The notes beneath the pieces are model-generated. The model did not search any database, was not told the DNA's origin, and saw only the letters and a list, made by a program, of their open reading frames with translations. Position numbers and translations under genes: made by a program. A DNA stretch of 64,000 bases from Bacteroidaceae bacterium. Its GTDB lineage: Bacteria; Bacteroidota; Bacteroidia; Bacteroidales; Bacteroidaceae. The stretch spans positions 56,869 through 120,868 of the forward strand of contig JAFTAJ010000036.1 of the NCBI GenBank assembly GCA_017458585.1, read 5' to 3'. Positions 1 through 8,557 of this stretch are shown piece after piece. Every line of letters begins with the position of its first letter. Position 1 is the first letter of the stretch.

Positions 1-840
1 CTTGCGGCCATCGCTAAAGATTGTGCCCGCCTTGAAATCGTGACTTGTAACAATCTTCTGTGCTCCAAAGATTTTTATCTCCTGTTGTGCATTACCGCTC
101 TCCAAGTAAGCCCACGCGCCTGGATAAGGAGATAGTCCTCGTACAAAATTATAGATTCCATCGAGAGATTTAGTCCAGTCGATGCGGCACGTCTCCTTAA
201 AAATCTTAGGTGCAGGACGTAGCGGCTCATCAGTAGCAAACTCACTCTGAGGAGTGCTCTGCACCGTGCCATTGATTATGCTGTCAACAGTCTTTAGAGC
301 GAGGTCACCACTGAGAGACATCAATTGGTCGTGCAATTCTCCACAAGTACACTCTTCACCTATCGGCACACGTATCTGATCAATTATATTGCCCGTGTCA
401 ATATCATGTTGCAGGAAAAATGTTGTGAGACCGCTCTCCTTGTCACCATTCATGATAGCCCAATTGATAGGCGCAGCACCACGATATTGCGGAAGAAGCG
501 ACGCATGGATATTGAACGTGCCAAGCCGCGGCATAGCCCAGACAACCTCAGGCAACATCCTGAAGGCCACAACTATCTGGAGGTCGGCCTGGTAGCTCCT
601 TAACTCAGCAAGAAAGCCCTCATCCTTCAAGCGCTCCGGTTGCAACACCGGCAATCCCCGCTGCACGGCGTACTCCTTTACAGGACTTGCTTGCAGACGA
701 TTCTGATGACGACCCACAGGCTTGTCGGGCATAGTAACGACAGCCACAACATTGTAGCCTCCTTCCACAAGCCGCCTCACTGCCTCCACTGCAAACTCGG
801 GAGTACCAAGATAAATGATACGTAAATCTTTCTTTTCCAT
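1..840 (-). CDS. fmt: Methionyl-tRNA formyltransferase, C-terminus cut by window edge
   Basis: Formylates the amino group of Met-tRNA(fMet) with 10-formyl-THF, giving the initiator tRNA for translation. The visible 280 codons start MEKKDLRIIYLGTPEFAV, the usual Fmt N-terminus. They contain NIHASLLPQYRGAAPI, with the Asn and His of the formyltransferase active site, and HDIDTGNI, with the catalytic Asp. The C-terminal OB-like domain begins near KIFKETCRIDW and runs off the left edge, so roughly 40 residues are missing (Fmt is usually about 310-325). The start ATG lies 22 bases after the ClC channel stop. It is the last visible gene of the minus-strand run that begins near 6945. Family identity is secure. 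Confidence 0.95.
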   Translation of the reverse strand, partial: MEKKDLRIIYLGTPEFAVEAVRRLVEGGYNVVAVVTMPDKPVGRHQNRLQASPVKEYAVQRGLPVLQPERLKDEGFLAELRSYQADLQIVVAFRMLPEVVWAMPRLGTFNIHASLLPQYRGAAPINWAIMNGDKESGLTTFFLQHDIDTGNIIDQIRVPIGEECTCGELHDQLMSLSGDLALKTVDSIINGTVQSTPQSEFATDEPLRPAPKIFKETCRIDWTKSLDGIYNFVRGLSPYPGAWAYLESGNAQQEIKIFGAQKIVTSHDFKAGTIFSDGRK

Positions 841-862
841 TCTCTTATTTTCACTACTACTT

Positions 863-2626
863 TTACTCCTCCGAGAAATCCACAAGAGTCTGTCGGTAAG
901 CCTCAAAGAGAGCAGTCTTATGTATTATCCCCACAAAACGCGAATTTTCGTCTATCACCGGTAGCACCTCCGTGCCAGACCTCTCAAAACTATCCATCAC
1001 ATAAGTCATTGTCGAAGTAATGCTGATGATGTCCGAAGCAGGCTCCATCAATTGCTCGGCCGTAAAGACCGCATACAGTTCTTGACGAAACAACACCTTG
1101 CGTATATTAGCCAAAGTTATCATTCCGCGCAAATTGCCACTACCGTCCACCACTGGAAATATGTTCTCTTTCTCTTTTGCAAGAATATGTACGAGCTCAC
1201 CCAGAGTCATTGCCGGCGGAATCCGAATGCAATATTTGTCGATCACACTGTCGAGATTCATAAGCGTGAGTATCGCTTGATCCTTGTGGTGCGTAACGAG
1301 TTCTCCCTTTTGTGCAAGGCGCATAGAATAAATGCTGTGACGCTCAAAGATATTGATAGTAATATATGAAATGACCGTAACCAGCATCAGGGGCACCAAG
1401 AGGTCATAGCCACCGGTAATCTCTGCGATTAAGAATATACTCGTTAACGGGGCATGCATCACAGCTGCCATCACAGCTGCCATGCCAAGTAAGCAACTTA
1501 TGGTGGCAGGCATAGGAGTGATCAGTTCCCATGTGTTCCATAAAGTAGCGAAGACAAATCCCGTGATACAGCCAAGGAATAGAGAAGGAGCAAACAAACC
1601 GCCGCATCCACCAGCACTAGTAGTGACCGTAGTAGCCAAAGCCTTGAAAAGGATTATGCAACCAAGCATTACGAGCAACAGATGAGTGCCGTAGAAAGGT
1701 GAATTGTTGAGCAAATCGTCAGGGTTGCCGTTAAGAAGAACGTTGATGGTACCGTAACCCTCACCATAGAGGATGGGAAAGAAAAATACCAAAGTGCTGA
1801 GGATTATTCCTCCTATCAGCCACTTCAGATAAAGTCCCTTAATCTTACGAAACAGCGACTCGATGGCATTGGTCACCTTAGTGAAATAGAGAGAGATGAG
1901 GCCGCATGCTACACCCAGCAGGATAACAGGCCAGACATAGACTATCCGGAACTCACCCACATCCTGGCACACAAACATCGAGTCAAAGCCACTCACGGCA
2001 AACGTAAGGATTGATGCTGTAACACACGACACCAGCAATGGCACAAGGTGCGCCATCGTAAGGTCGAGCATCAGTACTTCAAGAGTAAAAAGGAGACCTG
2101 CAAACGGAGCCTTGAAAATACCCGCTATCGCTCCTGCAGCCCCGCAGCCTATAAGCAGCATCAATGTCTTTTGGTCCACGCGAAAGAGGCGTCCTAATGA
2201 AGAACCTATCGCAGAGCCGGTGAGCACTATCGGAGACTCAGCACCTACCGAACCTCCGAACCCTATGGTGATACTACTGGCAATAACACTCGACCAGCAG
2301 TTATGACTCCTTATTCTGCCCTGTCGCCGAGAAATGGAGAACAGTATCTTCGTCACTCCGTGGCCAATATCATCGCGCACGATGTGGCGTATAAACAGAG
2401 CACTGAGCAGCACTCCTATGGCAGGATAAACAAGATAAAGCCAATTTATATGAGTGATGTCAAAACCGTGGGTCAGCAAACTCTCTATCAGTTCAATCAG
2501 ATTCTTCAACACCAGTGCGGCAAAGGCTGTGAACACACCCACAAGGAAACTAAGCAGCACTATCAACTGCTTACCCCGGAAGTGATTCTTGAGCCATCTC
2601 GCTATCTTCAATAAGTGCTCTTTCAT
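863..2626 (-). CDS. ClC-family chloride channel/transporter with C-terminal CBS pair
   Basis: A 587-residue inner-membrane ClC protein: about ten hydrophobic segments up to residue 430, then two CBS domains (about 450-505 and 520-580) that usually bind nucleotides. The gating glutamate is E130 in GSVGAESPIV (GxEGP-type loop). GIFKAPFAGLLFTLEV and SAGGCGGLFAPSLFLG are the other ClC signatures. Two sites depart from the E. coli exchanger: the GSGIP serine motif reads DIGHGVT (about 86-92), and the internal proton glutamate (E203 in ClC-ec1) is Val184, as in vertebrate ClC channels. That suggests passive anion conduction rather than Cl/H exchange, which is inference. Twelve bases separate it from tsaC upstream. 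Confidence 0.9.
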   Translation of the reverse strand: MKEHLLKIARWLKNHFRGKQLIVLLSFLVGVFTAFAALVLKNLIELIESLLTHGFDITHINWLYLVYPAIGVLLSALFIRHIVRDDIGHGVTKILFSISRRQGRIRSHNCWSSVIASSITIGFGGSVGAESPIVLTGSAIGSSLGRLFRVDQKTLMLLIGCGAAGAIAGIFKAPFAGLLFTLEVLMLDLTMAHLVPLLVSCVTASILTFAVSGFDSMFVCQDVGEFRIVYVWPVILLGVACGLISLYFTKVTNAIESLFRKIKGLYLKWLIGGIILSTLVFFFPILYGEGYGTINVLLNGNPDDLLNNSPFYGTHLLLVMLGCIILFKALATTVTTSAGGCGGLFAPSLFLGCITGFVFATLWNTWELITPMPATISCLLGMAAVMAAVMHAPLTSIFLIAEITGGYDLLVPLMLVTVISYITINIFERHSIYSMRLAQKGELVTHHKDQAILTLMNLDSVIDKYCIRIPPAMTLGELVHILAKEKENIFPVVDGSGNLRGMITLANIRKVLFRQELYAVFTAEQLMEPASDIISITSTMTYVMDSFERSGTEVLPVIDENSRFVGIIHKTALFEAYRQTLVDFSEE

Positions 2627-2638
2627 ATTGCTACACTG

Positions 2639-3223
2639 CTATCTGATTATCTTTACTTCTCCTCCGCGCCCCAGCCTAATAATAGAAGATGGAGCTGCAG
2701 CAACAGTGTCATCCTGTCTGTACTTTACGACATAGTCCACACTGCGAAGAATCTCCTCGTCTATCTCACTAAAAAATCTTGGAGCCGGCGTCCCACTGAT
2801 ATTTGCAGAAGTGGAAACTATGGGGGCACGCAGATGGAAGCATAGTTGGCTAGAAAAATCCTCACGGCTCAGGCGAATACCCACACTGCCATCCTCTGCC
2901 AGCAAGTTTGGAGCCAGATTGCGGCCCTGATCAAAGACTATTGTAGTCGGCGAGGTAGCCAGTTCGATGATATCCCATGCCACCTCAGGAACCTCCACCA
3001 CATGATATGCTATCATCGCCTCTGTGTTGGCAAGCACGATGAGAGCTTTACTGTCCTGACGCTGTTTTATCTTATATATACGCTCCACAGCGACGCTGTT
3101 GGTAGCGTCGCAGCCAAGTCCCCAGATGGTATCCGTAGGATAAAGAATTATTCCTCCAGCCTTGAGGATTTTCACAGCCTCCGCCATATCTTCCTTGTCA
3201 AAGGGCCACTGCTTGCTACGCAT
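2639..3223 (-). CDS. tsaC: L-threonylcarbamoyladenylate synthase (Sua5/YrdC/YwlC family)
   Basis: Makes threonylcarbamoyl-AMP from threonine, bicarbonate and ATP, the first step of t6A formation at A37 of ANN-decoding tRNAs. At 194 residues it is the short TsaC form, without the Sua5 C-terminal domain. Visible signatures are YPTDTIWGLGCDA, the basic KIKQRQDSKAL segment, GIRLSR, and STSANISG near the end. It starts 3 bases after the prfC stop and stops 12 bases before the ClC gene, so it is surely cotranscribed. The mtaB gene at 9593-10930 acts on the t6A this pathway makes. YciO-type paralogues share the fold, so assignment to TsaC rather than YciO rests on the intact KxR and SxN signatures. 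Confidence 0.9.
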   Translation of the reverse strand: MRSKQWPFDKEDMAEAVKILKAGGIILYPTDTIWGLGCDATNSVAVERIYKIKQRQDSKALIVLANTEAMIAYHVVEVPEVAWDIIELATSPTTIVFDQGRNLAPNLLAEDGSVGIRLSREDFSSQLCFHLRAPIVSTSANISGTPAPRFFSEIDEEILRSVDYVVKYRQDDTVAAAPSSIIRLGRGGEVKIIR

Positions 3224-3226
3224 CTC

Positions 3227-4792
3227 TTAGAAGTCGTTAGTGAAATGAAACTTTATGTTCTTAAAATCCTGTTGCGCCATTTGCAGCACATAACTACTGT
3301 CTGCAAGAAATACATCGCGTCCATCGCGGTCCTTCGCCATATACTGGTACTTGCGGCGCTTGAAATTGTCTAATTCTGCCGCATCGCTGCTCTCTATCCA
3401 GCATGCCTTATAGAGGCTGATGGGTTCCCAGCGGCATTTAGCATTGTACTCATTCTCCAGCCTATACTGAATGACTTCAAACTGCAGCTGTCCCACTGTA
3501 CCGATAATCTTGCGATTATTAAATTGATTGACAAACAATTGTGCTACTCCCTCGTCCATCAGTTGCTCAATACCCTTGTTGAGTTGCTTGGCCTTCATGG
3601 GGTCGGCGTTCTCTATATATTTGAACAACTCAGGCGAGAAGCTGGGAAGACCCTTGAAGTGGAGCGGCTCTCCCTCGCTGAGAGTGTCGCCTATCTTGAA
3701 TGTCTGGTTGTCAGGCAAACCCACTATGTCGCCCGGCCACGCTTCGTCAATAGTGCTCTTGCGCTGCGCCATGAATTGCGTAGGCGATGAGAAGCGCACT
3801 TGCTTGCCACTGCGCACCAACAGATAGGGTGTGTTTCTAACGAACTTGCCACTACACACCTTGCAGAACGCAATGCATGAACGGTGATTGGGATCTATAT
3901 TGGCTGTTATCTTAAAGATAAATCCCGTAAACTTTGGCTCCTCAGGCTGCACCATGCGTTCCAATGCTTGTACAGGTTTAGGTGACGGAGCTATCTCCAC
4001 AAAACAGTCAAGCAATTCCTGCACACCGAAGTTGTTAAGTGCCGAGCCAAAAAACACAGGAGCTACGTCTGCGCTCAGATAGGTGTTGACGTCAAATTCG
4101 GGATACACTCCTTCTATCAACTCCAAATCCTCGCGGAGCTTGGCAGCATCCTTCTCACCGACATGAGCCTCAAAATCTGCGCTATCCACGTCCACCTCAA
4201 CCTTTTCCGTCACTTTCTGTTTGTCGGGGGTGAAGAGATTGAGATTCTTCTCGTAGATGTTATACACGCCTTTGAATCTCGCGCCCTGATTAATAGGCCA
4301 ACTCAGCGGGCGCACTTTTATCTGCAATTCTTGCTCCAACTCATCGAGTAGGTCAAAAGGGTCTTGACCTTCGCGGTCCATCTTATTGATAAAGATAATA
4401 ACGGGCGTTTTTCTCATACGGCACACCGTCATCAATTTGCGGGTCTGAGTCTCCACACCCTTCGCTCCATCAATAACAATTATCACACTATCCACTGCAG
4501 TGAGAGTGCGGAAAGTGTCTTCCGCGAAATCTTGGTGACCAGGGGTATCCAAGATGTTAACCTTGTAGTCCTTATAATCAAACTCCATCACACTGGTGGT
4601 TACAGAGATACCTCTCTGCTTCTCAATGTCCATCCAGTCAGAGGTAGCCGTCTTGCGTATCTTATTGTTTTTCACCGCTCCTGCCACCTGTATCTGTCCA
4701 CCAAAGAGTAGCAGCTTCTCCGTGAGCGTTGTCTTGCCTGCATCAGGATGAGAGATGATGGCAAATGTACGGCGACGTGTTATCTCATTCAT
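3227..4792 (-). CDS. prfC: Peptide chain release factor 3 (RF3)
   Basis: Translational GTPase that recycles RF1 and RF2 from the ribosome after peptide release. The 521-residue product starts [20 protein letters not shown]. Its P-loop is followed by [10 protein letters not shown] (switch I/G2), DTPGHQDF (G3) and NKMD (G4), and the C-terminal half matches RF3 domains II and III. The frame stays open to an ATG at 4846, but that would overlap rfbD, and the ATG at 4792 has an AGGAA 8 bases upstream and gives the usual family length, so I chose 4792. The gap to rfbD upstream is 23 bases. One of three translation genes (with tsaC and fmt) in this operon. Confidence 0.96.
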   Translation of the reverse strand: MNEITRRRTFAIISHPDAGKTTLTEKLLLFGGQIQVAGAVKNNKIRKTATSDWMDIEKQRGISVTTSVMEFDYKDYKVNILDTPGHQDFAEDTFRTLTAVDSVIIVIDGAKGVETQTRKLMTVCRMRKTPVIIFINKMDREGQDPFDLLDELEQELQIKVRPLSWPINQGARFKGVYNIYEKNLNLFTPDKQKVTEKVEVDVDSADFEAHVGEKDAAKLREDLELIEGVYPEFDVNTYLSADVAPVFFGSALNNFGVQELLDCFVEIAPSPKPVQALERMVQPEEPKFTGFIFKITANIDPNHRSCIAFCKVCSGKFVRNTPYLLVRSGKQVRFSSPTQFMAQRKSTIDEAWPGDIVGLPDNQTFKIGDTLSEGEPLHFKGLPSFSPELFKYIENADPMKAKQLNKGIEQLMDEGVAQLFVNQFNNRKIIGTVGQLQFEVIQYRLENEYNAKCRWEPISLYKACWIESSDAAELDNFKRRKYQYMAKDRDGRDVFLADSSYVLQMAQQDFKNIKFHFTNDF

Positions 4793-4815
4793 TATACTTA
4801 TTCCTTTTTTTCTCC

Positions 4816-5679
4816 CTACATATTTTCTCCCATTCTTTTCAAACACTCGCGCAGCGAGTCTTCCCAGTATGGCACGCTGACACCGTAAACCCTCTTTATC
4901 TTAGCCTTGCTAAATACCGAGTATGCGGGACGCTTGGCTGGCGTAGGATACTCCTTGGTAAGGATAGGCTGCACATCACACTCCGTTATTCCCACCATCC
5001 GATGGATAGCCTTTGTAAAGTCATACCATGACACTGCACCCTCATTACTATAGTGAAAGATGCCATAAGTCTTTTCTTTTGCCGTTGCTATCTGGAGCAC
5101 AGCCTTGGCAAGGTCGGCAGCATACGTGGGCGAACCTACCTGGTCATACACTACACCCAACTTGTCGCGCTCACGGCCCAAGCGCAACATTGTTTTTACG
5201 AAGTTATTGCCATAGGGAGAATAAAGCCATGCCGTACGCACAATCACATGGCGTGGGTTGGCAGCCATTACGCCCTTCTCACCGTTTAGTTTGGTGAGGC
5301 CATACACTGACTGCGGCCCCGTGGGCATTTCTTCGGTATAGGGTGTGCAACTCTGCCCACCAAACACATAGTCCGTAGATATCTGTATTATCTCGCCACC
5401 CCTGTCTGCCACTGCCTTGGCAAGCAGCACTGGAGCCTCACCGTTAAGAACTCTGGCACGCGGCTCATCGGTCTCGGCACGATCCACTGCCGTGTAGGCA
5501 GCGCAATTTATGACAAGGTCTATCGCATTTCCATTGACGGCAGCCCTCACAGCAGTGCCATCGGTGATATCGAGTTCCTCCACGTCGGTGAACACAAACT
5601 CGCATTCTTCGTAAAGTCCGGCTATGTTTCGTATCTCTGTGCCTAGTTGACCATTGGCACCCGTTACAAGAATTTTCAT
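4816..5679 (-). CDS. rfbD: dTDP-4-dehydrorhamnose reductase
   Basis: Reduces dTDP-4-keto-L-rhamnose to dTDP-L-rhamnose, the donor for rhamnose in surface polysaccharides. It is an extended short-chain dehydrogenase of 287 residues. The N-terminal [17 protein letters not shown] is the nucleotide-binding glycine loop, ISTDYVFGG carries the Thr/Asp signature, [10 protein letters not shown] has the catalytic YxxxK, and the substrate-domain segment is [15 protein letters not shown]. The other rml genes (rfbA, B, C) are not in the window, so here the gene travels in a mixed operon between DUF4924 and prfC rather than in a rhamnose cluster. Length and motifs are full. Confidence 0.93.
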   Translation of the reverse strand: MKILVTGANGQLGTEIRNIAGLYEECEFVFTDVEELDITDGTAVRAAVNGNAIDLVINCAAYTAVDRAETDEPRARVLNGEAPVLLAKAVADRGGEIIQISTDYVFGGQSCTPYTEEMPTGPQSVYGLTKLNGEKGVMAANPRHVIVRTAWLYSPYGNNFVKTMLRLGRERDKLGVVYDQVGSPTYAADLAKAVLQIATAKEKTYGIFHYSNEGAVSWYDFTKAIHRMVGITECDVQPILTKEYPTPAKRPAYSVFSKAKIKRVYGVSVPYWEDSLRECLKRMGENM

Positions 5680-5703
5680 CGTTTCCTCTATTTCGTCGAA
5701 GCC

Positions 5704-6252
5704 TCAAAATTCCAGCGGCTCCATGCGGTCTTTAATATAATAATCACTCAAACTGCCAAGAAATGTCGATATTATCTCTACAGCCTTGGTCGTATCATTG
5801 CTTATCTTGCGCCCCTGCATCTTGAGAAGCATCACTCCGTATAGCAGTTCGAAGCAACTCTCCATTTCTGTATGCTCCGTATCCTTGCCTTGCTTGGCAC
5901 GCAGCTCCACAATCAGCGGCAAAGCCTTTTGGTAGGCTGCATGGTAATAAGGATATTTCTGCGAAGCCATCAGCCTCTCGTGCAGGTCGCTGAGATTGAT
6001 GAGCACATTACTGCAAATTTGCATGTGCCCTTTTTCGGCCACACCCTCACTACGCATCATTTCTATGATGTCGGCATACCACTGCCGCAGATCGGCCTGC
6101 TGCTTTGCTTCGAGCGAGTCAAAGCGCGAGAGATAATCTCTCTCCAATTTATCAATGTCAAGACCGAAGGCCCTCACAAGGTCTTCCACCTGCCACATAT
6201 AAAGCAAATATTCGGCTATATTCTCGGCTCTGAGTTTATTCGCAATAAACAT
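5704..6252 (-). CDS. DUF4924 family protein
   Basis: Bacteroidota protein of 182 residues, function unknown. It opens MFIANKLRAENIAEYLLYMW and is almost entirely alpha-helical, with no signal peptide or membrane segment, so it is probably cytoplasmic. The start is 15 bases after the stop of the LysE-type exporter and the stop is 24 bases before rfbD, which places it in the seven-gene operon. I recognise the family from its N-terminal signature but know of no demonstrated function. Confidence 0.8.
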   Translation of the reverse strand: MFIANKLRAENIAEYLLYMWQVEDLVRAFGLDIDKLERDYLSRFDSLEAKQQADLRQWYADIIEMMRSEGVAEKGHMQICSNVLINLSDLHERLMASQKYPYYHAAYQKALPLIVELRAKQGKDTEHTEMESCFELLYGVMLLKMQGRKISNDTTKAVEIISTFLGSLSDYYIKDRMEPLEF

Positions 6253-6267
6253 TAATCCTTACTCCTT

Positions 6268-6945
6268 TCAATACCAATGCAGCCCGGTAATGGTAAATAC
6301 AAAACCAGCAATAGCTGCCGCAATCACAATAGATCCGATGGTAATATTGAGCACCCTTATATAGCGGTCGCTGAAAGCGTTGCGAATCTTGTTTATCACA
6401 AACGACAGGAAGAACCACCATAGCATGGCACCCACTATAATGGCAATAAAGCCCAAACCCATATTTATGGGAAGGTCTGGTGTAATAAAGTCAAAGCGTG
6501 CAAAAAGCACAAGGAAAAGAAGAATTATAAGCGGGTTGGAGAACGTTAGGAGGAAAGCCGTCAAAAAGTTGTTTAAGAAAGTCTTGTCTTGCGACACCTT
6601 CACATCTCTATTCTTAGGCTTACTGAAAAGCATGTATAACCCAAAGACCAACAGCATTGCACTACCTGCAAGCTGCATAATCAGTTTGTTGCTTTCATTC
6701 TTCACAAACTCCGTCACAAAACTCATGCCCAGACCTGACACCAACGCATAAATAATATCGCTCAGCGCGGCACCCATGCCAGTAATGAGACCAAAACGGA
6801 ATCCCTTCTTCAGTACCCTCTGGATACACAGCACACCCACAGGACCACACGGCGCCGAACATATCACGCCGATAAACAATCCTTTTATTATTACAAGAGG
6901 CAATGCTATCAGATCCATATCAATGTGCAATATCACAGAGTTCAT
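6268..6945 (-). CDS. LysE/RhtB-family amino-acid exporter
   Basis: Polytopic inner-membrane protein with about six hydrophobic segments. The N-terminal GVICSAPCGPVGVLCIQR is the LysE/RhtB motif (G-x-x-x-x-P-G-P) near the first membrane segment. Substrate is not predictable from sequence. The frame is open up to 7095, but the first 50 residues of that longer reading are basic and unlike the family. I therefore place the start at the ATG at 6945 (225 residues); the ATG at 6918 is also possible. It appears to be the first gene of the minus-strand run reaching fmt. Confidence 0.82.
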   Translation of the reverse strand: MNSVILHIDMDLIALPLVIIKGLFIGVICSAPCGPVGVLCIQRVLKKGFRFGLITGMGAALSDIIYALVSGLGMSFVTEFVKNESNKLIMQLAGSAMLLVFGLYMLFSKPKNRDVKVSQDKTFLNNFLTAFLLTFSNPLIILLFLVLFARFDFITPDLPINMGLGFIAIIVGAMLWWFFLSFVINKIRNAFSDRYIRVLNITIGSIVIAAAIAGFVFTITGLHWY

Positions 6946-7113
6946 AACTCTTTGGCATGGCAAAGTTGCCACTTTTTTTTGGAATACACCCCCCTCATAG
7001 CCAACAAATCGCAGTCTTACCCCTTTTATCCGCACAAAAAATCGCAGCAAATACTCCTTTTGTGTTAAAAAACGACAGCTCAGGTATAAAAACAACGATT
7101 TTTTCTGAGAAAA

Positions 7114-7145
7114 TTTGGTCGTTTAAGAAAAAAGATGTTTCTTTG
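7114..7145 (+). promoter_or_regulatory. Bacteroidota-type promoter of the ECF sigma gene
   Basis: TTTG at 7114-7117 and TTTCTTTG at 7138-7145 (consensus TAnnTTTG, one mismatch), with 20 bases between. This fits the Bacteroides -33/-7 spacing and lies about 90 bases before the start codon at 7233. Confidence 0.5.
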
Positions 7146-7232
7146 CACAGATTTTAACACTCACCACAGTCTAACAACTAAAAACATTATTGCCTATCGA
7201 AATGACATTACTCTAATTGTAACAACGTAGTA

Positions 7233-7826
7233 ATGAATAATTTCAAAGCTATGACCGACGATGAATTGGTTGGTCTTTACGCGCAAGGCAATAATGTAGC
7301 TTTTGACATTCTGCTCAGCAGATACGAGTCTAAGCTTTATTCTTACATCTTTTATATAGTACATGACGAAGAGGTTGCTAACGATCTCTTCCAAGATACC
7401 TTTCTCAAGGTTATCATGCGCATACAGGAAGGCAACTACACTGGCTACGGCAAATTCCAAGCCTGGATTACTCGCATTGCCCACAACCTTGTGATGGACT
7501 ACTTCCGCGACAAGGAACAAGCCAATACTATCTCCAACGACGAGGCCGACTACGACCTTCTCAACAACATACGTCTGGCCGAGCACACCACCGAAGACCA
7601 AATGCTCATCAGCCAGTCACTCAAGGATGCCAAGGCCATTATGGAACTCCTTCCTGAGCCGCAGAGCGAAGTAGTGAGAATGCGCTTCTACGAGAATCTG
7701 TCCTTCAAGGAGATTGCAGACAAACTCAACATCAGTATCAACACTGCATTGGGTCGTATGCGCTACGCAGTTATCAATATGCGCGCCATAGCCCAAGAGC
7801 GCCACATCGCCCTCTACGCCGAATAA
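7233..7826 (+). CDS. ECF-type RNA polymerase sigma factor
   Basis: 197-residue sigma-70 family factor with regions 2 and 4 only. Region 2 includes YSYIFYIVHDEEVANDLFQD, the core-binding and -10 recognition helix area. Region 4 includes LPEPQSEVVRMRFYENLSF followed by KEIADKLNISINTALGRMR, the -35 helix-turn-helix. No anti-sigma factor gene follows, unlike many Bacteroidota ECF loci that have FecR and SusC/D partners; the next 330 bases hold only a small ORF. It is transcribed alone, divergent from the LysE operon. The ATG chosen has no Shine-Dalgarno, which is normal here. Target regulon cannot be inferred. Confidence 0.93.
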   Translation: MNNFKAMTDDELVGLYAQGNNVAFDILLSRYESKLYSYIFYIVHDEEVANDLFQDTFLKVIMRIQEGNYTGYGKFQAWITRIAHNLVMDYFRDKEQANTISNDEADYDLLNNIRLAEHTTEDQMLISQSLKDAKAIMELLPEPQSEVVRMRFYENLSFKEIADKLNISINTALGRMRYAVINMRAIAQERHIALYAE

Positions 7827-7891
7827 AAGAACTCTTTCGAACGACAGCGAAAATTTCCCCCCTAAAAAAATTTTTCTCTTTATATAATATA

Positions 7892-7939
7892 AGGTACTTT
7901 ATTGCGTTATAATAATGAATATTATAACACAAAGTGCCT
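7892..7939 (+). promoter_or_regulatory. Long inverted repeat directly before a small ORF
   Basis: GTTATAATA (7906-7914) and TATTATAAC (7920-7928) form a perfect 9-bp stem with a 5-base loop. Outside them AGGTACTTT (7892-7900) and AAAGTGCCT (7931-7939) pair at 8 of 9 positions, after an asymmetric bulge. The right arm ends at the base before the ATG at 7940. As RNA this hairpin would cover the ribosome-binding region; as DNA it could be an operator. Confidence 0.55.
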
Positions 7940-8059
7940 ATGAATGAAACTCTACGCTTAGAACTCTGCCCCCACCCAGAGACAATTGCTTTACTTAGAA
8001 TCGCTGCCAGAGTGATGCAGCGCAATGGCACATCCGCCACTACAATTTGCAGAGCATAA
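7940..8059 (+). CDS. Possible 39-residue small protein
   Basis: ATG to TAA, 39 residues, starting MNETLRLELCPHPETIALL and ending TTICRA. The middle (about residues 14-27) could be an amphipathic basic helix. It begins immediately after a strong hairpin and sits in the 337-base gap between the sigma gene and trxA. I do not recognise it. A second frame at 8093-8137 (14 codons, MNNATPKATAPSGS) follows a GGAGG sequence, which is rare here, and overlaps the terminator hairpin. Either could be translated, or the segment could be a small RNA. Coding status is uncertain. Confidence 0.35.
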   Translation: MNETLRLELCPHPETIALLRIAARVMQRNGTSATTICRA

Positions 8060-8102
8060 ACCTCGCTACTGCACTCCCCTGCGGAGGTAAACATGAACAA
8101 TG

Positions 8103-8134
8103 CGACCCCGAAAGCCACAGCGCCTTCGGGGTCG
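8103..8134. terminator. Hairpin terminator between small ORF region and trxA
   Basis: CGACCCCGAA (8103-8112) pairs perfectly with TTCGGGGTCG (8125-8134) around a 12-base loop. It lies 30 bases past the trxA stop on the minus strand and downstream of the small ORF on the plus strand, so it may serve both. Neither side has a long U-run. Confidence 0.6.
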
Positions 8135-8163
8135 TAAACTTTTGTCCTATTTCTTTCTCTCTC

Positions 8164-8478
8164 TTAGAGCAGAGCCAGAATCTTCTCCTCAATTGTTGAG
8201 GCTGGTACAGCACCGATAGTCTTGTCAACCACCTCGCCGTTCTTCACAAAGAATATAGCAGGGATATTGCGCACGCCGAACTTGGCTGTCAGTTCCTCGC
8301 TCTCGTCCACGTTGCAAGAACCAATTATCACCTTGCCGTCATATTTCTTGGCAAAATCCTCAATCACAGGAGCCATAGCGCGACACGGACCGCACCACTC
8401 GGCGGAGAAATCCACCACCATAGGCTTTCCCTGAGCCAGGAAAGCATCGTAATTCTGATCGTTGATGTTGAAATTCAT
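8164..8478 (-). CDS. trxA: Thioredoxin
   Basis: 104-residue cytoplasmic disulfide reductase with the active site W28-C-G-P-C32 and the cis-proline loop in RNIPAIFF. Length and charge are those of a housekeeping thioredoxin, with no signal peptide. A perfect -7 element, TAAATTTG, lies at 8513-8520 on the minus strand, about 35 bases before the start, and a strong hairpin (8103-8134) follows the stop, so it is probably a single-gene unit. Thioredoxin reductase is not in the window. Confidence 0.96.
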   Translation of the reverse strand: MNFNINDQNYDAFLAQGKPMVVDFSAEWCGPCRAMAPVIEDFAKKYDGKVIIGSCNVDESEELTAKFGVRNIPAIFFVKNGEVVDKTIGAVPASTIEEKILALL

Positions 8479-8512
8479 ACTCTTGTTGTTTATTTCATTA
8501 GTTTTGAGACGG

Positions 8513-8520
8513 CAAATTTA
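8513..8520 (-). promoter_or_regulatory. -7 element of trxA
   Basis: Reads TAAATTTG on the minus strand, an exact match to TAnnTTTG, 35 bases upstream of the trxA start. No clear TTTG at the -33 position. Confidence 0.5.
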
Positions 8521-8557
8521 CGCATTATTTTTCAATCAACAACCGTAAAGCAGGCAT

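Noticed and set aside
4793..4846. Upstream ATG extension of prfC
   Set aside because: It would overlap rfbD and adds an 18-residue N-terminus not seen in RF3; the 4792 start has a ribosome-binding-like AGGAA.
7892..7939. Invertible promoter
   Set aside because: The arms are only five bases apart inside a simple hairpin; no invertase or promoter lies between them.
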